The translations under genes and the position numbers were made by a program. A stretch of DNA of 64,000 nucleotides, taken from the NCBI GenBank assembly GCA_032718475.1, contig JAUCBJ010001151.1, positions 25,432 to 89,431 of the forward strand. Direction: 5' to 3'. Below are positions 54,106 through 64,000 of this stretch, piece after piece. The stretch comes from Nemertoderma westbladi (lineage: Eukaryota > Xenacoelomorpha > Nemertodermatida > Nemertodermatidae). Under the pieces are notes generated by a model, which was given only the letters and a program-made list of their open reading frames with translations, was not told the origin of the DNA and did no database searches. The number at the start of each line of letters is the position of its first letter. Within the stretch, counting starts at the first letter, position 1.

Positions 54106-57100
54106 CTTCCACAGTAAACCCTTCCACTCTGTTTCCTAAAGGAATGCCTGTTCACCACCATGGGTGATCTTCTACAGTAAACCCCTCCACTCTGTTTCCC
54201 AAAGGAATTCCTGTTCACCACCATGGATGATCTTCCACAGTAAACTCTTCCACTCTGTTTCCTAAAGGAATGCCTGTTCACCACCATGGGTGATCTTCTA
54301 CAGTAAACCCCTCCACTCTGTTTCCCAAAGGAATGCCTGTTCACCACCATGGATGATCTTCCACAGTAAATTCTTCCACTCTGTTTCCTAAAGGAATGCC
54401 TGTTCCCCACCATGGATGATCTTCCACAGTAAACCCTTCCACTCTGTTTCCTAAAGGAATGCCTGTACACTACCATGGGTGATCTTCCACAGTAAACCCT
54501 TCCAATCTGTTTCCCATAGGAATACATGTTCCCAACCATGTGTGATCTTCCACAGTAAACCCTTCCACTCTGTATCCTAAAGGAATGCCTGTTCACTACC
54601 ATGGGTGATCTTCCACAGTAAACCCTTCCACTCTGTTTCCTAAAGGAATGCCTGTTCACCATCATGGGTGATCTTCCACAGTAAACGCTTCCACTCTGTT
54701 TCCCAAAGGAATGCCTGTTCACCACCATGGATGATCTTCCACAGTAAACCCATCCACCCAGGTTTCCTAAAGGAATGCCTGTTCACCATCATGGGTGATC
54801 TTCCACAGTAAACGCTTCCACTCTGTTTCCCAAAGGAATGCCTGTTCACCACCATGGATGATCTTCCACAGTAAACCCTTCCACTCTGTTTCCTAAAGGA
54901 ATGCCTGTACACTACCATGGGTGATCTTCCACAGTAAATCCTTCCACTCTGTGTCCTAAAGGAATGTCTGTTCACCACCATGGATGATCTTCCACAGTAA
55001 ACCCATCCACTCTGTTTCCTAAAGGAATGCCTGTACACTACCATGGGTGATCTTCCACAGTAAACCCTTCCACTCTGTTTCCTAAAGGAATGCCTGTTCA
55101 CCACCATGGATGATCTTCCACAGTAAACCCTTCCACTCTGTTTCCTAAAGGAATACCTGTACACTACCATGGGTGATCTTCCACAGTAAATCCTTCCACT
55201 CTGTGTCCTAAAGGAATGCCTGTTCACCACCATGGATGATCTTCCACAGTAAACCCATCCACTCTGTTTCCTAAAGGAATGTCTGTTCACCATCATGGGT
55301 GATCTTCCACAGTAAACGCTTCCACTCTGTTTCCCAAAGGAATGCCTGTTCACCACCATGGGTGATCTTCCACAGTAAACCCTTCCACTCTGTTTCCTAA
55401 AGGAATGCCTGTTCACTACCATGGGTGATCTTCCACAGTAAACCCTTCCACTCTGTTTCCTAAAGGAATGCCTGTTCACCACCATGGGTGATCTCCCACA
55501 GTAAACCCTTCCACTCTGTTTCCTAAAGGAATGTCTGTTCACCACCATGGGTGATCTTCCACAGTAAACCCTTCCACTCCGTTTCCTAAAGGAATGCCTG
55601 TTCACTACCATGGGTGATCTTCCACAGTAAACCCTTCCACTCTGTTTCCTAAAGGAATGCCTGTACACTACCATGGGTGATCTTCCACAGTAAATCCTTC
55701 CACTCTGTGTCCTAAAGGAATGTCTGTTCACCACCATGGATGATCTTCCACAGTAAACCCATCCACTCTGTTTCCTAAAGGAATGCCTGTTCACCACCAT
55801 GGGTGATCTTCCACAGTAAACGCTTCCACTCTGTTTCCCAAAGGAATGCCTGTTCACCACCATGGATGATCTTCCACAGTAAACCCTTCCACTCTGTTTC
55901 CTAAAGGAATGCCTGTTCACCATCATGGGTGATCTTCCACAGTAAACGCTTCCACTCTGTTTCCCAAAGGAATGCTGTTCACCACCATGGGTGATCTTCC
56001 ACAGTAAACCCTTCCACTCGGTTTCCTAAAGGAATGCCTGTTCACCATCATGGGTGATCTTCCACAGTAAACCCCTCCACTCTGTTTCCCAAAGGAATGC
56101 CTGTTCACCACCATGGATGATCTTCCACAGTAAATTCTTCCACTCTGTTTCCTAAAGGAATGCCTGTTCCCCACCATGGATGATCTTCCACAGTAAACCC
56201 TTCCACTCTGTTTCCTAAAGGAATGCCTGTACACTACCATGGGTGATCTTCCACAGTAAACCCTTCCAATCTGTTTCCCATAGGAATACATGTTCCCAAC
56301 CATGTGTGATCTTCCACAGTAAACCCTTCCACTCTGTATCCTAAAGGAATGCCTGTTCACTACCATGGGTGATCTTCCACAGTAAACCCTTCCACTCTGT
56401 TTCCTAAAGGAATGCCTGTTCACCATCATGGGTGATCTTCCACAATAAACGCTTCCACTCTGTTTCCTAAAGGAATACCTGTTCACCACCATGGGTGATC
56501 TTCCACAGTCTTCCACTCTGTTTCCCAAAGGAATGCCTGTTCACCACCATGGGTGATCTTCCACAGTAAACCCTTCCACTCTGTTTCCTAAAGGAATACC
56601 TGTTCACCACCATGGGTGATCTTTCACAGTAAACCCTTCCACTCTGTTTCCTAAAGGAATGCCTGTTCACCACCATGGGTGATCTTCCACAGTAAACCAC
56701 CATCCACTCTGTTTCCCAAAGGAATGCCTGTTCACCACCATGGGTGATCTTCCACAGTAAACCCTTCCACTCTGTTTCCTAAAGGAATACCTGTTCACCA
56801 CCATGGGTGATCTTCCACAGTAAACCCTTCCACTCTGTTTCCTAAAGGAATGCCTGTTCACCACCATGGGTGATCTTCCACAGTAAACCACCATCCACTC
56901 TGTTTCCCAAAGGAATGCCTGTTCACCACCATGGGTGATCTTCCACAGTAAACCCTTCCACTCTGTTTTCTAAAGGAATGCCTGTTCACTACCATGGGTG
57001 ATCTTCCACAGTAAACCCTTCCACTCTGTTTCCTAAAGGAATACCTGTTCACTACCATGGGTGATCGTCCACAGTAAACCCTTCCACTCGGTTTCCTAAA

Positions 57101-60100
57101 GGAATACCTGTTCGCCACCATGGGTGATCGTCCACAGTAAACCCTTCCACTCGGTTTCCTAAAGGAATGCCTGTTCCCCACCATGGGTGATCTTCCACAG
57201 TAAACCCTTCCACTCTGTTTCCTATAGGAATGCCTGTACACTACCATGGGTGATCTTCCACAGTAAATCCTTCCACTCTGTGTCCTAAAGGAATGTCTGT
57301 TCACCACCATGGATGATCTTCCACAGTAAACCCATCCACTCAGGTTTCCTAAAGGAATGCCTGTTCACCATCATGGGTGATCTTCCACAGTAAACGCTTC
57401 CACTCTGTTTCCCAAAGGAATGCCTGTTCACCACCATGGATGATCTTCCACAGTAAACCCTTCCACTCTGTTTCCTATAGGGATGCCTGTACACTACCAT
57501 GGGTGATCTTCCACAGTAAATCCTTCCACTCTGTGTCCTAAAGGAATGTCTGTTCACCACCATGGATGATCTTCCACAGTAAAGCCATCCACTCTGTTTC
57601 CTAAAGGAATGCCTGTTCACCACCATGGGTGATCTTCCACAGTAAACGCTTCCACTCTGTTTCCTAAAGGAATACCTGTTCACCACCATGGGTGATCTTC
57701 CACAGTAAACGCTTCCACTCTGTTTCCTAAAGGAATACCTGTTCACCACCATGGGTGATCTTCCAGTCTTCCACTCTGTTTCCCCAAAGGAATGCCTGTT
57801 CACCACCATGGGTGATCTTCCACAGTAAACCCTTCCACTCTGTTTCCTAAAGGAATACCTGTTCACCACCATGGGTGATCTTTCACAGTAAACCCTTCCA
57901 CTCTGTTTCCTAAAGGAATGCCTGTTCACCACCATGGGTGATCATCCACAGTAAACCACCATCCACTCTGTTTCCCAAAGGAATGCCTGTTCACCACCAT
58001 GGGTGATCTTCCACAGTAAACCCTTCCACTCTGTTTCCTAAAGGAATACCTGTTCACCACCATGGGTGATCTTCCACAGTAAACCCTTCCACTCTGTTTC
58101 CTAAAGGAATGCCTGTACACTACCATGGGTGATCTTCCACAGTAAATCCTTCCACTCTGTGTCCTAAAGGAATGTCTGTTCACCACCATGGATGATCTTC
58201 CACAGTAAACCCATCCACTCTGTTTCCTAAAGGAATGCCTGTTCACCATCATGGGTGATCTTCCACAGTAAACGCTTCCACTCTGTTTCCCAAAGGAATA
58301 CCTGTTCGCCACCATGGGTGATCGTCCACAGTAAACCCTTCCACTCGGTTTCCTAAAGGAATGCCTGTTCCCCACCATGGGTGATCTTCCACAGTAAACC
58401 CTTCCACTCTGTTTCCTATAGGAATGCCTGTACACTACCATGGGTGATCTTCCACAGTAAATCCTTCCACTCTGTGTCCTAAAGGAATGTCTGTTCACCA
58501 CCATGGATGATCTTCCACAGTAAACCCATCCACTCAGGTTTCCTAAAGGAATGCCTGTTCACCATCATGGGTGATCTTCCACAGTAAACGCTTCCACTCT
58601 GTTTCCCAAAGGAATGCCTGTTCACCACCATGGATGATCGTCCACAGTAAACCCTTCCACTCGGTTTCCTAAAGGAATGCCTGTTCCCCACCATGGGTGA
58701 TCTTCCACAGTAAACCCTTCCACTCTGTTTCCTATAGGAATGCCTGTACACTACCATGGGTGATCTTCCACAGTAAATCCTTCCACTCTGTGTCCTAAAG
58801 GAATGTCTGTTCACCACCATGGATGATCTTCCACAGTAAACCCATCCACTCAGGTTTCCTAAAGGAATGCCTGTTCACCATCATGGGTGATCTTCCACAG
58901 TAAACCCTTCCACTCTGTTTCCTAAAGGAATGCCTGTACACTACCATGGGTGATCTTCCACAGTAAATCCTTCCACTCTGTTTCCCAAAGGAATGCCTGT
59001 TCACCACCATGGATGATCTTCCACAGTAAACCCTTCCACTCTGTTTCCTAAAGGAATGCCTGTACACTACCATGGGTGATCTTCCACAGTAAATCCTTCC
59101 ACTCTGTGTCCTAAAGGAATGTCTGTTCACCACCATGGATGATCTTCCACAGTAAACCCATCCACTCTGTTTCCTAAAGGAATGCCTGTACACTACCATG
59201 GGTGATCTTCCACAGTAAACCCTTTCACTCTGTTTCCTAAATGAATGCCTGTTCCCCACCATGGATGATCTTCCACAGTAAACCCTTCCACTCTGTTTCC
59301 TAAAGGAATACCTGTACACTACCATGGGTGATCTTCCACAGTAAATCCTTCCACTCTGTGTCCTAAAGGAATGTCTGTTCACCACCATGGATGATCTTCC
59401 ACAGTAAACCCATCCACTCTGTTTCCTAAAGGAATGTCTGTTCACCATCATGGGTGATCTTCAACAGTAAACGCTTCCACTCTGTTTCCCAAAGAAATGC
59501 CTGTTCACCACCATGGGTGATCTTCCACAGTAAACCCTTCAACTCTGTTTCCTAAAGGAATGCCTATTCACTACCATGGGTGATCTTCCACAGTAAACCC
59601 TTCCACTCTGTTTCCTAAAGCAGTGCATGTTCACCACCATGGATGATCTCCCACAGTAAACCCTTCCACTCTGTTTCCTAAAGGAATGTCTGTTCACCAC
59701 CATGGGTGATCTTCCACAGTAAACCCTTCAACTCCGTTTCTAAAGGAATGCCTGTTCACCACCATGGATAATCTTCCACAGTAAACCCTTCCACTCTGTT
59801 TCCTAAAGGAATGCCTGTACACTACCATGGGTGATCTTCCACAGTAAATCCTTCCACTCTGTGTCCTAAAGGAATGTCTGTTCACCGACCATGGATGATC
59901 TTCCACAGTAAACCCATCCACTCTGTTTCCTAAAGGAATGCCTGTTCACCACCATGGGTGATCTTCCACAGTAAACGCTTCCACTCTGTTTCCCAAAGGA
60001 ATGCCTGTTCACCACCATGGATGATCGTCCACAGTAAACCCTTCCACTCGGTTTCCTAAAGGAATGCCTGTTCACCATCATGGGTGATCTTCCACAGTAA

Positions 60101-63100
60101 ACGCTTCCACTCTGTTTCCCAAAGGAATGTCTGTTCACCACCATGGGTGATCTTCCACAGTAAACCCTTCAACTCCGTTTCCTAAAGGAATGCCTGTTCA
60201 CCACCATGGATAATCTTCCACAGTAAACCCTTCCACTCTGTTTCCTAAAGGAATGCCTGTACACTACCATGGGTGATCTTCCACAGTAAATCCTTCCACT
60301 CTGTGTCCTAAAGGAATGTCTGTTCACCGACCATGGATGATCTTCCACAGTAAACCCATCCACTCTGTTTCCTAAAGGAATGCCTGTTCACCATCATGGG
60401 TGATCTTCCACAGTAAACGCTTCCACTCTGTTTCCCAAAGGAATGCCTGTTCACCACCATGGATGATCGTCCACAGTAAACCCTTCCACTCGGTTTCCTA
60501 AAGGAATGCCTGTTCCCCACCATGGGTGATCTTCCACAGTAAACCCTTCCACTCTGTTTCCTATAGGAATGCCTGTACACTACCATGGGTGATCTTCCAC
60601 AGTAAATCCTTCCACTCTGTGTCCTAAAGGAATGTCTGTTCACCACCATGGATGATCTTCCACAGTAAACCCATCCACTCAGGTTTCCTAAAGGAATGCC
60701 TGTTCACCATCATGGGTGATCTTCCACAGTAAACGCTTCCACTCTGTTTCCCAAAGGAATGCCTGTTCACCACCATGGATGATCTTCCACAGTAAACCCA
60801 TCCACCCAGGTTTCCTAAAGGAATGCCTGTTCACCATCATGGGTGATCTTCCACAGTAAACGCTTCCACTCTGTTTCCCAAAGGAATGCCTGTTCACCAC
60901 CATGGATGATCTTCCACAGTAAACCCTTCCACTCTGTTTCCTAAAGGAATGCCTGTACACTACCATGGGTGATCTTCCACAGTAAATCCTTCCACTCTGT
61001 GTCCTAAAGGAATGTCTGTTCACCACCATGGATGATCTTCCACAGTAAACCCATCCACTCTGTTTCCTAAAGGAATGCCTGTACACTACCATGGGTGATC
61101 TTCCACAGTAAACCCTTTCACTCTGTTTCCTAAATGAATGCCTGTTCCCCACCATGGATGATCTTCCACAGTAAACCCTTCCACTCTGTTTCCTAAAGGA
61201 ATACCTGTACACTACCATGGGTGATCTTCCACAGTAAATCCTTCCACTCTGTGTCCTAAAGGAATGTCTGTTCACCACCATGGATGATCTTCCACAGTAA
61301 ACCCATCCACTCTGTTTCCTAAAGGAATGTCTGTTCACCATCATGGGTGATCTTCAACAGTAAACGCTTCCACTCTGTTTCCCAAAGAAATGCCTGTTCA
61401 CCACCATGGGTGATCTTCCACAGTAAACCCTTCAACTCTGTTTCCTAAAGGAATGCCTATTCACTACCATGGGTGATCTTCCACAGTAAACCCTTCCACT
61501 CTGTTTCCTAAAGCAGTGCATGTTCACCACCATGGATGATCTCCCACAGTAAACCCTTCCACTCTGTTTCCTAAAGGAATGTCTGTTCACCACCATGGGT
61601 GATCTTCCACAGTAAACCCTTCAACTCCGTTTCTAAAGGAATGCCTGTTCACCACCATGGATAATCTTCCACAGTAAACCCTTCCACTCTGTTTCCTAAA
61701 GGAATGCCTGTACACTACCATGGGTGATCTTCCACAGTAAATCCTTCCACTCTGTGTCCTAAAGGAATGTCTGTTCACCGACCATGGATGATCTTCCACA
61801 GTAAACCCATCCACTCTGTTTCCTAAAGGAATGCCTGTTCACCACCATGGGTGATCTTCCACAGTAAACGCTTCCACTCTGTTTCCCAAAGGAATGCCTG
61901 TTCACCACCATGGATGATCTTCCACAGTAAACCCTTCCACTCTGTTTCCTAAAGGAATGCCTGTTCACCACCATGGGTGATCTTCCACAGTAAACCCTTC
62001 CACTCTGTTTCCTAAAGGAATGCCTGTATACTACCATGGGTGATCTTCCACAGTAAATCCTTCCACTCTGTGTCCTAAAGGAATGTCTGTTCACCACCAT
62101 GGATGATATTCCACGGTAAACCCATCCATTCTGTTTCCTAAAGGAATGCCTGTACACTACCATGGGTGATCTTCCACAGTAAACCCTTCCACTCTGTTTC
62201 CTAAAGGAATGCCTGTTCACCACCATGGGTGATCTTCCACAGTAAACCCTTCCACTCTGTTTCCTAAAAGAATGCCTGTACACTACCATGGGTGATCTTC
62301 CACAGTAAATCCTTTCACTCTGTGTCCTAAAGGAATGTCTGTTCACCGACCATGGATGATCTTCCACAGTAAACCCATCCACTCTGTTTCCTAAAGGAAT
62401 GCCTGTTCACCACCATGGGTGATCTTCCAGAGTAAACGCTTCCACTCTGTTTCCCAAAGGAATGCCTGTTCACCACCATGGATGATCTTCCACAGTAAAC
62501 CCTTCCACTCTGTTTCCTAAAGGAATGCCTGTTCACCACCATGGGTGATCTAACACAGTAAATCCTTCCACTCTGTGTCCTAAAGGAATGTCTGTTCACC
62601 ACCATGGATGATCTTCCACAGTAAACCCTTCCACTCTGTTTCCTAAAGGAATGCCTGTACACTACCATGGGTGATCTTCCACAGTAAATCCTTCCACTCT
62701 GTTTCCTAAAGGAATGTCTGTTCACCACCATGGGTGATCTTCCACAGTAAATCCTTCCACTCTGTGTCCTAAAAGAATGTCTGTTCACCACCATGGATGA
62801 TCTTCCACAGTAAACCCTTCCACTCTGTTTCCTAAAGGAATGCCTGTACACTACCATGGGTGATCTTCTACAGTAAATCCTTCCACTCTGTGTCCTAAAG
62901 GAATGTCTGTTCACCACCATGGATGATCTTCCACAGTAAACCCTTCCACTCTGTTTCCTAAAGGAATGCCTGTACACTACCATGGGTTATCTTCCACAGT
63001 AAATCCTTCCACTCTGTTTCCCAAAGGAATGCCTGTTCACCACCATGGGTGATCTTCCACAGTAAACGCTTCCACTCTGTTTCCCAAAGGAATGCCTGTT

Positions 63101-64000
63101 CACCACCATGGGTGATCTTCCACAGTAAACGCTTCCACTCTGTTTCCTAAAGGAATGCCTGTACACTACCATGGGTGATCTTCCACAGTAAATCCTTCCA
63201 CTCTGCGTCCTAAAGGAATGTCTGTTCACCACCATGGATGATCTTCCACAGTAAACCCTTACACTCTGTTTCCTAAAGGAATGCCTGTACACTACCATGG
63301 GTGATCTTCCACAGTAAACCCTTCCACTCTGTTTCCTAAAGGAATGCCTGTACACTACCATGGGTGATCTTCCACAGTAAATCCTTCCACTCTGTGTCCT
63401 AAAGGAATGTCTGTTCATCACCATGGATGATCTTCCACAGTAAACCCTTCCACTCTGTTTCCTAAAGGAATGCCTGTTCACCACCATGGGTGATCTTCTA
63501 CAGTAAACCCCTCCACTCTGTTTCCCAAAGGAATGCCTGTTCACCACCATGGATGATCTTCCACAGTAAACTCTTCCACTCTGTTTCCTAAAGGAATGCC
63601 TGTTCACCACCATGGGTGATCTTCTACAGTAAACCCCTCCACTCTGTTTCCCAAAGGAATGCCTGTTCACCACCATGGATGATCTTCCACAGTAAATTCT
63701 TCCACTCTGTTTCCTAAAGGAATGCCTGTTCCCCACCATGGATGATCTTCCACAGTAAACCCTTCCACTCTGTTTCCTAAAGGAATGCCTGTACACTACC
63801 ATGGGTGATCTTCCACAGTAAACCCTTCCAATCTGTTTCCCATAGGAATACATGTTCCCAACCATGTGTGATCTTCCACAGTAAACCCTTCCACTCTGTA
63901 TCCTAAAGGAATGCCTGTTCACTACCATGGGTGATCTTCCACAGTAAACCCTTCCACTCTTTTTCCTAAAGGAATGCCTGTTCACCATCATGGGTGATCT

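Larger units (their letters stand above)
46107..64000. repeat. 63-bp satellite array, about 284 copies, runs off the window
   Basis: The unit comprises CCTTCCACTCTGTTTCCTAA, AGGAATGCCTGTTCACCACC, ATGGGTGATCTTCCACAG and TAAAC. Copies differ by scattered substitutions and occasional indels. The unit length is a multiple of three and open on the minus strand (21 codons), so long minus-strand frames occur by chance; they break wherever an indel falls, and differences change amino acids freely, unlike a conserved protein. Confidence 0.97.

Noticed and set aside
54640-55926. 428-codon and other minus-strand frames in the 63-bp array
   Set aside because: These are a by-product of a 63-bp unit lacking stops in that frame. 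They end wherever an indel falls, and amino-acid changes are unconstrained.

Overview
The window is animal (metazoan) genomic DNA. It contains BEL/Pao LTR retrotransposons, a LINE-type reverse transcriptase fragment, an orthologue of the neurobeachin/LRBA family and an orthologue of retinitis pigmentosa 2 (RP2/XRP2). About a third of it is satellite DNA. BEL/Pao elements are known only from animals. The phylum cannot be fixed from sequence reading alone; frequent TAGGCCTA octamers and abundant minisatellites suggest a repeat-rich invertebrate.

Layout: (1) 1-4.2 kb, the 3' part of a well-preserved plus-strand BEL/Pao element whose pol frame is open for more than 1,250 codons, with a likely 3' LTR. 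(2) 5.4-6.9 kb, two overlapping open frames of unknown family, the second with cysteine-rich zinc-knuckle-like motifs. (3) 8.4-8.9 kb, short tandem repeats, one type built of hairpins. (4) 9.0-18.1 kb, a decayed minus-strand BEL/Pao element (long upstream coiled-coil ORF, Gag, zinc knuckles and protease, RT, RNase H, integrase). It is broken by frameshifts and stops, and by a 1,115-bp foldback-type transposon whose ends are clusters of a 15-bp repeat and which is flanked by a perfect 9-bp duplication. (5) 19.3-24.4 kb, a CpG-rich 54-bp satellite of about 94 copies. (6) 24.4-26.9 kb, AT-rich spacer with poly-C tracts and a 412-bp MITE-like element carrying three TGACGTCA octamers. (7) 26.9-35.0 kb, minus strand, one uninterrupted 2,704-codon neurobeachin/LRBA-type gene. 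(8) 35-42.7 kb, spacer with several minisatellites and a 5'-truncated LINE reverse transcriptase. (9) 42.7-43.8 kb, one uninterrupted RP2 gene. (10) 43.9-46.1 kb, spacer with a decayed coding remnant and one stray copy of the next satellite. (11) 46.1 kb to the window end, a 63-bp satellite of about 284 copies with kilobase-scale internal duplications.

The two host genes are not an operon. They are on opposite strands, about 7.7 kb apart, and act in different processes: BEACH-protein vesicle trafficking and PKA anchoring for one, ARL3-dependent ciliary lipid-protein delivery for the other. What they share is unusual structure. Both lack introns across the full coding region, although their vertebrate counterparts are multi-exon, and both become clearly more GC-rich toward the 3' end. 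The main candidates for new biology are this pair of intronless genes, the unknown two-frame locus at 5.4-6.9 kb, and the foldback transposon built from 15-bp modules.
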